Below are positions 9,691 through 18,257 of a DNA stretch of 64,000 bases, piece by piece (position 1 is the stretch's first letter; every line of letters starts with the position of its first letter). A program made the translations under genes and the position numbers. Origin of the DNA: Suilimivivens sp045586385 (lineage in GTDB: Bacteria; Bacillota; Clostridia; Lachnospirales; Lachnospiraceae); assembly GCA_045586385.1 (NCBI GenBank), contig JAZNAE010000096.1, forward strand, positions 7,418 to 71,417. The letters run 5' to 3'. Under the pieces are notes generated by a model, which saw only the letters and a program-made list of their open reading frames with translations, did not search any database and was not told the DNA's origin.

Positions 9691-10541
9691 TGGTAGAATT
9701 TTTAAAAGCGGTACTTTTTGGAATCGTGGAAGGAATCACAGAATGGCTTCCGATTAGCAGTACCGGTCACATGATTCTTTTGGATGAATTTGTAAAACTT
9801 AATGTGTCGCCTGAGTTTTGGGAGATGTTTTTAGTGGTAATTCAATTGGGAGCAATATTAGCGGTAGTTCTTTTATTTTTTGGCCAGATATGGCCTTTCG
9901 GGAAAAAAGGAAATACAAACCCGGTGGCAGAAAAAGGACTTCTTTCTTATTGTAAAAAGGATATCTGGACGCTATGGTTTAAAATATTGGTAGCATGTGT
10001 GCCGGCAGCAGTGGTAGGGCTATTGTTTGATGAATTCTTTGAAAGTCTGTTTTACAATGGCGTGTGTGTATCTATAGCATTGATAGTTTTTGGTGTTGGA
10101 TTTATCTTAATTGAGAATAGAAATAAGAATGCAAATGTTAAAATTAATTCTTTGGCGGGAATCACATATCGGACAGCAGCAGTTATAGGATTATTCCAAT
10201 TGATAGCAGCAATTTTTCCGGGAACTTCACGTTCCGGGGCAACAATTCTTGGAGCACTTTTAATAGGAGTCTCAAGAACTGTGGCAGCAGAATTTACTTT
10301 CTTTTTAGCGATTCCCGTAATGCTCGGGGCAAGCCTTTTAAAGATTTTGAAATTTGGATTTTCCTTTTCCGGAAATGAGCTAATGATATTATTAACAGGT
10401 ATGATTACGGCATTTGTTGTTTCTGTAATTGTTATCAAATTTTTAATGGGATATATCAAAAAACATGATTTTAAAGTCTTTGGCTGGTATCGTATTGCCC
10501 TAGGTATTGTAGTGTTGGTATATTTTGTAATTACGTCATAA
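9690..10541 (+). CDS. uppP: Undecaprenyl-diphosphatase (UppP/BacA type)
   Basis: 283-residue polytopic membrane enzyme that dephosphorylates undecaprenyl pyrophosphate to recycle the lipid carrier of peptidoglycan and wall polymers. The two family signatures are intact: GITEWLPISSTGHM at the N-terminus and PGTSRSGATILGALL in the middle. About eight hydrophobic helices follow the usual pattern, and the length is typical. It overlaps the patatin gene by one base. High-level expression of this family gives bacitracin tolerance, but nothing here suggests more than a housekeeping role. There is no obvious terminator before the promoter of the next gene. Confidence 0.96.
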   Translation: MVEFLKAVLFGIVEGITEWLPISSTGHMILLDEFVKLNVSPEFWEMFLVVIQLGAILAVVLLFFGQIWPFGKKGNTNPVAEKGLLSYCKKDIWTLWFKILVACVPAAVVGLLFDEFFESLFYNGVCVSIALIVFGVGFILIENRNKNANVKINSLAGITYRTAAVIGLFQLIAAIFPGTSRSGATILGALLIGVSRTVAAEFTFFLAIPVMLGASLLKILKFGFSFSGNELMILLTGMITAFVVSVIVIKFLMGYIKKHDFKVFGWYRIALGIVVLVYFVITS

Positions 10542-10555
10542 AGAGGCTGCGTCGG

Positions 10556-10584
10556 TTGACAATCAAATCAGAATAAGGTACACT
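10556..10584 (+). promoter_or_regulatory. SigA-type promoter of the histone-like gene
   Basis: Consensus TTGACA (10556-10561), a 17-bp spacer and TACACT (10579-10584). The ~107-base leader contains a 12-bp hairpin with two G-U pairs (10649-10678) ending in TTTTT, 20 bases before the start codon, which could act as a leader attenuator. Confidence 0.65.
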
Positions 10585-10698
10585 GTTTCACATAAAAGAC
10601 GTATTTGGGGATGCAATTTTGTTACATGGTACTGATGGATAAAAGAAAAATGTTCATTATGATATGAATGTTTTTCACCATACGAAAGGAGTATTATT

Positions 10699-11130
10699 AT
10701 GGCAGAAGAGAAGAAAGCAACAGCTAAAGTAATTGCTAAGAAGACACCTGTTAAGGCAGCTAAAGTAGAAGAAGTAAAGGCAGAAGTTAAGGCGGCTGCT
10801 AAGGAAACTGTAAAGAAGGCACCTGCGAAGAAGGCGGCAGCACCGAAGAAGGAAACTGTAAAGAAGGCAGCTAAGTCCGCAGCAGAAAAGAAAGCACCTG
10901 CAAAAAAGGCGGCAACTAAAAAAGCAGCTGTGAAAGAAGCAGTGAACTTCCAGTTCAGCGGAAAATCCTATACACCTGAAGATTTGTTAAAGATTTGTAA
11001 GGATGTATGGAAATATGACTTAAACGGTAAAGAGGAAGACTTCAAGTCTGTGGAATTATATGTTAAGCCCGAAGAGAACACAACATACTATGTAATCAAC
11101 GGCGACATCACAGGAAGTTTCTTTATTTAA
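10699..11130 (+). CDS. Histone H1-like Lys/Ala-rich protein with conserved C-terminal domain
   Basis: 143 residues. Residues 1-83 are a low-complexity tail of KKAPAKKAA-type repeats, as in eukaryotic H1 and bacterial HctA/AlgP-like proteins. Residues 84-143 (FQFSGKSYTPEDLLKICKDV, then YYVINGDITGSFFI) form a compact hydrophobic domain that I recall as DUF6465 from Lachnospiraceae, a label I cannot verify here. The high positive charge of the tail suggests nucleic acid binding and chromosome compaction. The gene stands alone between its own strong promoter and a terminator, consistent with an abundant architectural protein. The RNA- or DNA-binding role is inference from composition. Confidence 0.85.
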   Translation: MAEEKKATAKVIAKKTPVKAAKVEEVKAEVKAAAKETVKKAPAKKAAAPKKETVKKAAKSAAEKKAPAKKAATKKAAVKEAVNFQFSGKSYTPEDLLKICKDVWKYDLNGKEEDFKSVELYVKPEENTTYYVINGDITGSFFI

Positions 11131-11151
11131 AACCTAGCACATAGCACACAA

Positions 11152-11178
11152 AGCGGATATCTTCGGGTATCCGTTTTT
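11152..11178 (+). terminator. Intrinsic terminator after the histone-like gene
   Basis: CGGATA...TATCCG stem with a TCTTCGGG loop, followed by T7. Confidence 0.85.
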
Positions 11179-11183
11179 TTATG

Positions 11184-11641
11184 TAATCATATAACTTCCC
11201 GTACATCCCTTCATAATTATTATTTTCTCGATAAAAGCTTTTGGAAATCTTTTGTAAGATTTTTTAGAAACACTCTTTTCATAAATGTCCTGCGCTGCAC
11301 AAATGTCTGAATAGCCGCCGTTGCAACAGTGCCAAAGCCGATAAAACTTTTAAGAAAAATGTGGTCGACACACTTTAAAGATGTAATAAACAAGCCATTC
11401 CAGAACTCGCTGACGCTCAGACATGTTGAAATGGCTTGTACATTTTTTAAAGTGTGCCGACCCATTTTTTACAAAAGTTTTAAAAGGCTTTTAGGCACAA
11501 GTTGCAATCGGTCGGCTATGAGTTCTTGTGCAGGGCAGAGAATAGGCATATGAAAAGAGGGGGTTCAAAAAATCAAAAAAGATTTCATAAGCTTTGAGAG
11601 AAAAAATAATTATGATGGACGGTGAGGAAGTTATAGGATTA
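11184..11641. repeat. 458-bp imperfect palindrome (long inverted repeat)
   Basis: The two halves are imperfect reverse complements along almost their whole length. The outer arms are TAATCaTATAACTTCC and GGAAGTTATAgGATTA. Further paired blocks include CTCTTTTCATA/TATGAAAAGAG, CACTTTAAA/TTTAAAGTG and GTCGACA/TGCCGAC. The centre is CAAGCCATT (11391-11399) and AATGGCTTG (11430-11438) around a GCTGACGCTCAG mini-hairpin. It lies between the terminator of the histone-like gene and the hrcA promoter. Short mirrored ORFs on both strands (11220-11465 minus, 11329-11553 plus) are side-effects of the symmetry, with no ribosome sites. As RNA it would fold into one ~200-bp interrupted hairpin. Confidence 0.85.
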
Positions 11642-11688
11642 TCGCGGGGTTTTTAGAATTTTTTAATAATTAATTTAGGGGATATGTG

Positions 11689-11717
11689 TTGACAATAAAT
11701 ATGGTAAGTGATATTTT
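11689..11717 (+). promoter_or_regulatory. SigA promoter of the heat-shock operon
   Basis: TTGACA (11689-11694), a 17-bp spacer and TATTTT (11712-11717), immediately upstream of the CIRCE operator. Confidence 0.8.
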
Positions 11718-11730
11718 ATGTATGAAGGTG

Positions 11731-11757
11731 TTAGCACTCTTTTGGATTGAGTGCTAA
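11731..11757 (+). promoter_or_regulatory. CIRCE operator
   Basis: Perfect TTAGCACTC-N9-GAGTGCTAA, the HrcA binding site, placed at the transcription start of hrcA-grpE-dnaK-dnaJ. HrcA bound here represses the operon until heat shock titrates the repressor's chaperone partner GroEL. Confidence 0.98.
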
Positions 11758-11792
11758 CAAATGGGGCAAACTAAGGAAAGGGGACGACGGTT

Positions 11793-12827
11793 ATGCAATT
11801 AGATGAGAGAAAAGTAAAAATTTTACAAGCGATCATCCGTAATTATTTAGAGACCGGAGAACCGGTAGGCAGTCGTACCATTTCCAAATATACGGATCTT
11901 AATCTAAGTTCTGCAACTATTCGTAACGAAATGGCAGATTTAGAAGAGATGGGATATATTTTGCAACCCCATACTTCTGCAGGAAGAATTCCTTCCGACA
12001 AAGGGTATCGCTTTTATGTAGATACCATGCTTCAGGAGAAGGATAAGGAACTGGAAGAACTTAAGGAAATGATGCTGGATAGAGAAGATAAGATGGATCA
12101 TCTCCTAAAGCAGGTAGCAAAGCTTTTGGCGGTGAATACCAACTATGCAAGTATGATTTCCGCTCCGGCAGTGCACAGGAATAAGCTGAAATTTATCCAG
12201 CTTTCCAGAATGAATGAGAATCAGCTGCTGGCAGTTATTGTTATGGAAGGAAATATTATTAAGAATAATATACTTCCCGTATCGGAATCCTTAGATGATG
12301 AAACAATATTAAAGCTTAACATATTACTGAATACGCATTTAAACGGTTTGGCTTTAGAGGAAATTAATTTAGGAACCATTTCCGTACTGAAGCAGCAGGC
12401 AGGTATTTACAGTGACATTATCGGAGAGGTAATAGATGCCATTGCGGAAGGTATTAAAGCAGAAGAAGATTTGCAGATTTATACCAGCGGAGCAAACAAT
12501 ATATTCAAGTATCCGGAGCTTGCAGATAATCAGAAGGCCAGCGAAATTATCAATGCTTTTGAAGAAAAGCAGATGCTTACAGAGCTGGTGCAGGATAGAC
12601 TTTCCGATGAAGAAAATACCGGAATCCAGGTATATATCGGTAATGAATCTCCGATTCAGACCATGAAGGATTGCAGTGTGGTAACGGCAACCTATGAGCT
12701 TGGTGAAGGGATGAGAGGAACTATTGGTATTATAGGTCCGAAACGTATGGATTATGATAAGGTAATCGGAACACTCAAGACCATCACTCATCAATTAGAT
12801 GATTTATATAGAAAAGACAAGACGTAG
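11793..12827 (+). CDS. hrcA: Heat-inducible transcription repressor HrcA
   Basis: 344-residue repressor of class I heat-shock genes. The N-terminal winged helix contains LETGEPVGSRTISKY and LSSATIRNEMADLEEMGY, and TSAGRIPSDKGYRFYVD is the family signature. The C-terminal dimerisation/GAF-like part is full length. It is the first gene of the hrcA-grpE-dnaK-dnaJ operon, behind a CIRCE site to which it should bind, giving autoregulation. AAAGGGG upstream of ATG 11793 is the ribosome site. The order is the classical one for low-GC Firmicutes. Confidence 0.98.
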   Translation: MQLDERKVKILQAIIRNYLETGEPVGSRTISKYTDLNLSSATIRNEMADLEEMGYILQPHTSAGRIPSDKGYRFYVDTMLQEKDKELEELKEMMLDREDKMDHLLKQVAKLLAVNTNYASMISAPAVHRNKLKFIQLSRMNENQLLAVIVMEGNIIKNNILPVSESLDDETILKLNILLNTHLNGLALEEINLGTISVLKQQAGIYSDIIGEVIDAIAEGIKAEEDLQIYTSGANNIFKYPELADNQKASEIINAFEEKQMLTELVQDRLSDEENTGIQVYIGNESPIQTMKDCSVVTATYELGEGMRGTIGIIGPKRMDYDKVIGTLKTITHQLDDLYRKDKT

Positions 12828-12841
12828 GAAGGGTGAGAGAC

Positions 12842-13495
12842 ATGGAAGAAAGAAAAGAAGATTTACAGGATGATGTGGTTACGGAAACTGTGCAAAATAC
12901 AGAAGATAACACAGAAGTCGAAGAACCGGTTACTGAGGAAATAACAGATGAAGTAACGGAAGAACAAACAGAGGAGGCTGCATCTGAGGAATCCCAGGGA
13001 CCGGGAGATAAGACTGAGAAAAAGGCTTTTAAGAAAAAGTCTAAAGATAAAAAGCAGGATGCCTTGAAAGAAAAGGTAGATGAGTTGGAAGATAAAGTGA
13101 AACGCCAGATGGCAGAGTTTGATAACTTCCGTAAGCGTACCGAAAAAGAAAAGGCAGCCATGTTTGAAACCGGAGCAAAGAGTGTGATTGAAAAGATTCT
13201 TCCGGTTGTAGACAATTTTGAAAGAGGTTTGGCAACAATTCCAGAAGAGGACAAGGACAGTGCCTTTGCAAACGGTATGGAAATGATTTACAGACAGTTG
13301 CTTACAGAGCTTGAAAAGATGGAAGTAAAGCCCATTGCAGCGGTAGGAGAGGAATTTAATCCTGAATTTCACAATGCAGTTATGCAGGTGGAAAGTGAAG
13401 AGTATGAATCCGGTGTGGTGGCACAGGAACTTCTGAAAGGGTACACTTACAGAGACTCTGTGGTAAGACACAGTATGGTAGCTGTAGTAGGCTAG
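12842..13495 (+). CDS. grpE: Nucleotide exchange factor GrpE
   Basis: 217-residue co-chaperone that releases ADP from DnaK. An acidic low-complexity N-terminal tail of ~75 residues precedes a coiled coil (KEKVDELEDKVKRQMAEFDN) and the conserved RKRTEKEK segment. The C-terminal beta domain contains the GEEFNPEFHNAVMQ and GYTYRDSVVRHSMV motifs. I chose ATG 12842 because AGGAAGGG is 8 bases upstream. An in-frame GTG at 12833 falls inside that ribosome site. It begins 14 bases after hrcA and is under CIRCE control through the operon. Confidence 0.96.
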   Translation: MEERKEDLQDDVVTETVQNTEDNTEVEEPVTEEITDEVTEEQTEEAASEESQGPGDKTEKKAFKKKSKDKKQDALKEKVDELEDKVKRQMAEFDNFRKRTEKEKAAMFETGAKSVIEKILPVVDNFERGLATIPEEDKDSAFANGMEMIYRQLLTELEKMEVKPIAAVGEEFNPEFHNAVMQVESEEYESGVVAQELLKGYTYRDSVVRHSMVAVVG

Positions 13496-13570
13496 AAACA
13501 ACAGGTAACCATAAAAGCTAATCACTTTTATTATTATAAATAAAAACAATCATGTAGGAGGAGAAAAAGC

Positions 13571-15442
13571 ATGGGAAAAATAATTGGTATTGACTTAGGT
13601 ACAACAAACAGCTGCGTGGCAGTTATGGAAGGTGGAAAACCCACCGTTATCGCAAATGCAGAAGGAGCAAGAACAACACCCTCTGTAGTTGCATTTACTA
13701 AAACAGGAGAAAGATTAATCGGTGAACCAGCAAAGCGTCAGGCAGTAACCAACGCTGATAAGACAATCGCATCCATCAAGAGAGATATGGGTACAGACAA
13801 CGGTCGTACAATCGACGATAAGAAGTATTCTCCTCAGCAGATTTCTGCGATGATTCTTCAGAAATTGAAAGCAGATGCAGAAAGCTATCTTGGCGAAAAG
13901 GTAACAGAAGCAGTTATTACTGTTCCCGCTTATTTCAATGATGCACAGCGTCAGGCAACCAAGGATGCAGGTAAGATTGCAGGTCTTGATGTAAAGCGTA
14001 TTATCAACGAGCCTACAGCAGCAGCACTTGCGTATGGTCTTGATAATGAAAAAGAACAGAAAATCATGGTATACGATTTAGGTGGTGGTACCTTCGACGT
14101 TTCTATCATCGAAATCGGTGACGGCGTTATCGAAGTATTGGCAACAAACGGTGATACACGTCTTGGTGGTGATGACTTTGACAATAAGCTCACACAGTGG
14201 ATGATTGATGAATTTAAAAAAGCAGAAGGCGTTGACTTATCTCAGGATAAGATGGCACTTCAGAGATTAAAAGAAGCAGCTGAAAAAGCAAAGAAAGAGC
14301 TTTCTTCCGCAACAACAACAAACATTAACCTTCCTTTCATTACAGCAACTGCTGAAGGTCCTAAGCACTTTGATATGAACCTTAGCAGAGCAAAGTTTGA
14401 TGAACTTACACATGACCTTGTAGAGAGAACAGCGATTCCCGTACAGAACGCTATGAAGGATGCAGGTCTTACAAACGCTGATTTAGGTCAGGTATTACTG
14501 GTTGGTGGTTCTACACGTATTCCTGCAGTTCAGGATAAAGTAAAACAGCTTACAGGCAAAGAACCCAGTAAGAGCCTTAACCCTGATGAATGTGTAGCAC
14601 TTGGTGCTTCTATCCAGGGTGGTAAGCTTGCAGGCGATGCCGGTGCAGGAGAAATCCTTCTTCTTGACGTTACACCCCTTTCTTTATCTATCGAAACCAT
14701 GGGTGGTATCGCAACAAGATTAATTGAAAGAAATACGACAATTCCTACCAAGAAGAGCCAGATCTTCTCTACAGCAGCTGACAATCAGACAGCCGTTGAT
14801 ATCAACGTAGTACAGGGTGAAAGACAGTTTGCAAGAGATAATAAGTCCTTAGGACAGTTCAGATTAGACGGAATTCCTCCGGCAATGCGTGGAGTACCTC
14901 AGATTGAAGTTACTTTTGATATCGATGCTAACGGTATTGTAAACGTATCTGCAAAGGATTTGGGAACAGGAAAAGAACAGCATATTACTATCACAGCAGG
15001 CTCCAATATGTCTGATGATGAAATCGATAAGGCAGTAAAAGAAGCAGCAGAATTTGAAGCACAGGATAAGAAGAGAAAAGAAGCCATCGACACAAGAAAC
15101 GATGCAGACGCGTTCGTATTCCAGACTGAAAAAGCTTTAAATGAAGTTGGTGACAAGATTGATGCATCCGCAAAATCTGAAGTGGAAGCTGACGTGGCAG
15201 CAGTGAAAGCAATTCTTGAGAGAACCAAGGATCAGGAAATGTCCGATAATGATATCGATGAACTCAAGGCTGCAAAAGAAAAATTGACAAACAGTGCACA
15301 GGCGCTCTTTACAAAGATGTATGAGAACATGCAGGCACAGGGAGCAGGTCCCGATATGAGCGGCATGGGTGGTCAGGCAGGTCCCGATATGGGTGCAGAA
15401 CCTGCAGACGATGTAGTTGACGGAGACTACAGAGAAGTCTAA
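13571..15442 (+). CDS. dnaK: Molecular chaperone DnaK (Hsp70)
   Basis: 623-residue Hsp70. The ATPase domain begins IGIDLGTTNSCVAVMEGG, with VPAYFNDAQRQATKDAG and the phosphate loop DLGGGTFDVSI further in. The conserved interdomain linker LLLDVTPLSLSIET is followed by the substrate-binding domain and a Gly/Met/Asp-rich tail ending in DDVVDGDYREV. A strong AGGAGG precedes ATG 13571. It works with the GrpE and DnaJ encoded on either side. A hairpin lies between dnaK and dnaJ and may adjust their relative output. Confidence 0.99.
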   Translation: MGKIIGIDLGTTNSCVAVMEGGKPTVIANAEGARTTPSVVAFTKTGERLIGEPAKRQAVTNADKTIASIKRDMGTDNGRTIDDKKYSPQQISAMILQKLKADAESYLGEKVTEAVITVPAYFNDAQRQATKDAGKIAGLDVKRIINEPTAAALAYGLDNEKEQKIMVYDLGGGTFDVSIIEIGDGVIEVLATNGDTRLGGDDFDNKLTQWMIDEFKKAEGVDLSQDKMALQRLKEAAEKAKKELSSATTTNINLPFITATAEGPKHFDMNLSRAKFDELTHDLVERTAIPVQNAMKDAGLTNADLGQVLLVGGSTRIPAVQDKVKQLTGKEPSKSLNPDECVALGASIQGGKLAGDAGAGEILLLDVTPLSLSIETMGGIATRLIERNTTIPTKKSQIFSTAADNQTAVDINVVQGERQFARDNKSLGQFRLDGIPPAMRGVPQIEVTFDIDANGIVNVSAKDLGTGKEQHITITAGSNMSDDEIDKAVKEAAEFEAQDKKRKEAIDTRNDADAFVFQTEKALNEVGDKIDASAKSEVEADVAAVKAILERTKDQEMSDNDIDELKAAKEKLTNSAQALFTKMYENMQAQGAGPDMSGMGGQAGPDMGAEPADDVVDGDYREV

Positions 15443-15465
15443 GAAAAGCACAATCAGTAATAAAA

Positions 15466-15491
15466 GAGAATGACTCTAAGGAGTCATTCTC
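15466..15491 (+). other. Intercistronic hairpin between dnaK and dnaJ
   Basis: Perfect 11-bp stem GAGAATGACTC/GAGTCATTCTC with a TAAG loop. It lacks a U-tract (CTTGTGC follows), so it is more likely an mRNA-stability or partial-attenuation element than a full terminator. Confidence 0.6.
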
Positions 15492-15524
15492 CTTGTGCGT
15501 ATATAAGCGTGGAGGATAACTTAA

Positions 15525-16694
15525 ATGGCAGAACAAAAACGTGATTATTATGAAGTCCTTGGAGTGGAAAAGGGCGCAGATGACGCAGCCATTAAAAAAG
15601 CATACAGAGTACTTGCCAAAAAATATCATCCTGATATGAATCCGGGCGATGCTGAAGCTGAGAAAAAATTTAAAGAAGCTTCAGAGGCTTACGCTATTTT
15701 AAGTGACCCTGAAAAAAGGAGACAATATGATCAATTCGGTCATGCTGCTTTTGAAGGAGGAGCCGGCGGTGGCGGCTTCGGTGGTTTTGATTTCAGCGGT
15801 GCAGATTTTAGTGATATCTTCGGCGATATTTTCGGCGATTTCTTTGGTGGCGGAAGAAGCAGAAGAAGTAACAATGGTCCCATGAAGGGTGCCAATATCC
15901 GTACCAGTGTACGTATTTCCTTTGAAGAAGCAGTGTTTGGTGTAGATAAAGAAATTGAACTTACTTTAAAAGATGAGTGTAAGAATTGTCACGGTAGCGG
16001 AGCAAAACCGGGAACCAGTCCGGAAACTTGTCAGAAGTGTGGCGGTAAGGGACAGGTGGTATTTACACAGCAATCTTTCTTCGGAACTGTAAGAAACGTG
16101 CAGACATGTCCGGAATGTAGCGGTACCGGTAAGGTTGTGAAAGAAAAATGTGATGATTGTCACGGAACCGGATATATTGCAAGTCGTAAGAAGATTCAGG
16201 TAACAATTCCGGCAGGTATTGATAATGGTCAAAGTGTACGTATCAGAGACAAAGGTGAACCGGGTGTAAACGGTGGACCGAGAGGTGATTTGCTGGTAGA
16301 AGTAATCGTAGCCCGCCATCCTATTTTCCAAAGACAGGATTACAACATCTATTCTACAGTACCTGTTTCCTTTGCTGTAGCGGCGCTGGGCGGTGACGTA
16401 GTCGTAGATACGGTTGACGGTAAGGTTCTTTACGAAGTAAAAGCCGGTACACAGACAGATACGAAAGTACGGTTAAAGGGTAAAGGTGTACCGTCACTGA
16501 GAAATAAAGAGGTCCGTGGAGATCATTACGTTACATTAGTGGTTCAGACACCGGATAAATTATCCGGAGAAGCAAAAGATTTGCTGAAACAGTTTGATGC
16601 CCTTACGGGGGATAGTTTAAATGCAGCAAAAAATGTAAAAGACAGTGATACGGAACCTGTTAAGGATACTAAGAAAAAGAAATTCTGGAAATAA
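15525..16694 (+). CDS. dnaJ: Chaperone DnaJ (Hsp40, class A)
   Basis: 389-residue type I J-protein that delivers clients to DnaK and stimulates its ATPase. The J domain carries HPD in KKYHPDMNPG. A Gly/Phe-rich linker with repeated FGDIFGDFFGGG follows. The zinc region has four CxxCxGxG repeats (CKNCHGSG, CQKCGGKG, CPECSGTG, CDDCHGTG), and the C-terminal substrate-binding domains are complete. It is last in the CIRCE-controlled operon and ends in an intrinsic terminator. Confidence 0.98.
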   Translation: MAEQKRDYYEVLGVEKGADDAAIKKAYRVLAKKYHPDMNPGDAEAEKKFKEASEAYAILSDPEKRRQYDQFGHAAFEGGAGGGGFGGFDFSGADFSDIFGDIFGDFFGGGRSRRSNNGPMKGANIRTSVRISFEEAVFGVDKEIELTLKDECKNCHGSGAKPGTSPETCQKCGGKGQVVFTQQSFFGTVRNVQTCPECSGTGKVVKEKCDDCHGTGYIASRKKIQVTIPAGIDNGQSVRIRDKGEPGVNGGPRGDLLVEVIVARHPIFQRQDYNIYSTVPVSFAVAALGGDVVVDTVDGKVLYEVKAGTQTDTKVRLKGKGVPSLRNKEVRGDHYVTLVVQTPDKLSGEAKDLLKQFDALTGDSLNAAKNVKDSDTEPVKDTKKKKFWK

Positions 16695-16733
16695 AAAGAC
16701 GTATCGGCAGGGAAACCTGCTGATGCGTTTTTC
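16693..16733 (+). terminator. Terminator of the heat-shock operon
   Basis: AAAAAGACGTATCGGCAGG and CCTGCTGATGCGTTTTT pair around a GAAA loop and end in a T-run. Confidence 0.85.
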
Positions 16734-16762
16734 ATTGTTAGATAAAGAGTAAGGGAAGAAGT

Positions 16763-17464
16763 ATGATTGACGATTTTACGGCTCTTGATGTAGAGACAAC
16801 AGGTTTAAATCCAAAGACAGATAAGTTAATAGAAATCGGTGCCGTAAAGATAAGGGACGGCGTTATAACAGGACGTTTTCACAGTTATGTGTATCCGGGA
16901 AGACGGCTGGAAGAGAGAATTACGGATTTGACCGGTATTACCGATGAAATGTTAAAGGAAGCACCACAGATAGAGGAAGTACTGCCGAAGCTTCTTGATT
17001 TTATCGGAGATGATATTTTGCTCGGCCACCGCATTTTATTTGATTATTCTTTTATTAAAAAAGCGGCAGTAAATTTAAAAATGACTTTTGAAAAAAAGGG
17101 AATCGATACACTGAAAATTGCAAGAAGATATCTGCCGGAATTAGAAAGTAAAAAACTTACTTCTCTATGTGAGTATTTTCATATTCCCATAGATGCCCAT
17201 AAGGCAGAGAGTGATGCCGAGGCGGCTGCAAGATTGTATTTTAAATTGGCAGGGCAGTTCGGGGGAGAAGACGGATTTGCACCGATACCTCTTATTTACA
17301 AGGTGAAAAAAGAAAGTTCCATTACAAAACAGCAGAAAGAACGGTTATATAAGCTGACGGAAATGCATAAGATAGTAGTGGATTATGACATAGACAAGCT
17401 GACCAGAAATGAGGCCAGCCGTATTACGGATAAAATATTGGCAACGTACGGAAGAGGTCTATAG
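16763..17464 (+). CDS. DEDDh-type 3'-5' exonuclease (DnaQ/PolC-epsilon-like)
   Basis: 233-residue stand-alone exonuclease. The four acidic/His landmarks of the DEDDh family are visible: Exo I ALDVETTGLNP, Exo II in LLGHRILFDYSFI, and Exo III HKAESDAEAAARLY. The ~60-residue C-terminal extension (TKQQKERLYKLTEMHKI) resembles the tail that accompanies this family in Lachnospiraceae. It is not fused to a polymerase. It could process DNA ends during repair or degrade RNA, which the sequence does not distinguish. Its stop overlaps the 3' end of the convergent gene 17459-18067. Confidence 0.88.
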   Translation: MIDDFTALDVETTGLNPKTDKLIEIGAVKIRDGVITGRFHSYVYPGRRLEERITDLTGITDEMLKEAPQIEEVLPKLLDFIGDDILLGHRILFDYSFIKKAAVNLKMTFEKKGIDTLKIARRYLPELESKKLTSLCEYFHIPIDAHKAESDAEAAARLYFKLAGQFGGEDGFAPIPLIYKVKKESSITKQQKERLYKLTEMHKIVVDYDIDKLTRNEASRITDKILATYGRGL

Positions 17465-18067
17465 ACATTCTTCCTCCAGCATTTGCACAATACTGTTTTT
17501 AAGTCCGGAGTTTAATTCCTTTGCAATAGGCAAAAGATCATTTATTTTGTGAGGCTTATTTTGCTCCTTATAAATTTTGCAAAGCAGCTTATAAGTAGAA
17601 CTGATATCTGTGTAGGTGGAAACGGCAAACTCGAGCACGGTACGTGCTTCGTCGATATAACCGTTTTCATAGAGTTCATTACCAAAAGTTTGCAGGGTTC
17701 TTGCCAAAGTTGTATATCGCTGATCATAAGCTGACAAGATGTTAATATTAGGTGCACCATACCGAAGCTTTAAGTCGGTATTGCTGATACCGGTCAAATT
17801 GACAATTTTTTCTGTGGAAAGTTCTGTAAGAATTTCACGGCATTCTAAAATGACAGGGTTGTCACTTGGAGTTGACATAGGAAAGGTATCAAGAGGAATC
17901 TGAATATAATTTAAGTCATCAAGGGGTTTACGCTTGGTACGGTTTGCAGCAAGCTCTTTTTCCCAAAAGGCATCCATAGTTTTTTGGTCCATATTCCGAT
18001 GTTTATGAATCTCATAGGTGAGCCAAATGCAGAACACAATAAAACTTGCAAAAAAGGGAAACTTCAT
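17459..18067 (-). CDS. Membrane-anchored hypothetical protein with TPR-like helical repeats
   Basis: 202 residues. An uncleaved N-terminal helix (FPFFASFIVFCIWLTY) should anchor it in the membrane. The rest is soluble, and its last ~100 residues (TLARTLQTFGNELYENGYID, then TYKLLCKIYKEQ) have the paired-helix pattern of tetratricopeptide repeats. No enzymatic motif is seen. It converges on the exonuclease gene with a 6-base overlap and is divergent from the small membrane protein at 18124. The role is unknown; TPR-like folds usually mediate protein-protein contacts. Confidence 0.75.
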   Translation of the reverse strand: MKFPFFASFIVFCIWLTYEIHKHRNMDQKTMDAFWEKELAANRTKRKPLDDLNYIQIPLDTFPMSTPSDNPVILECREILTELSTEKIVNLTGISNTDLKLRYGAPNINILSAYDQRYTTLARTLQTFGNELYENGYIDEARTVLEFAVSTYTDISSTYKLLCKIYKEQNKPHKINDLLPIAKELNSGLKNSIVQMLEEECL

Positions 18068-18123
18068 ATATAATATCCTTTCAAAGAAAATTATTGTTAC
18101 AATGGGAAAGGCGTGGTTTCAGC

Positions 18124-18231
18124 ATGTTTAATTTTAACAGCAGGAAGAACAGAAAAATAATATCTTCTGTTATTATAGCTATCATAATACTTGCTATGAT
18201 AGTACCAACTTTAACATATTTTTTGTATTAA
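18124..18231 (+). CDS. 35-residue single-helix membrane protein
   Basis: From ATG 18124 the product begins MFNFNSRKNRKIISSV and continues as one hydrophobic helix (IIAIIILAMIVPTLTYFLY). The basic N-terminus followed by a short helix is the layout of Prli42-like stressosome anchors and related small proteins of clostridia, though I cannot confirm the family. A longer frame from 18046 has no ribosome site and would start within the 5' end of the divergent gene, so I prefer the short form with GGGAAAGG upstream. It lies 26 bases before the VanW gene and is probably co-transcribed with it. Confidence 0.6.
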   Translation: MFNFNSRKNRKIISSVIIAIIILAMIVPTLTYFLY

Positions 18232-18257
18232 AGCAATTTAAATCATAAGGGGAAAAT

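Noticed and set aside
11220..11553. Overlapping ORFs of 74-81 codons on both strands inside the long palindrome
   Set aside because: They mirror each other because the DNA is an inverted repeat, and neither has a ribosome site or family features.
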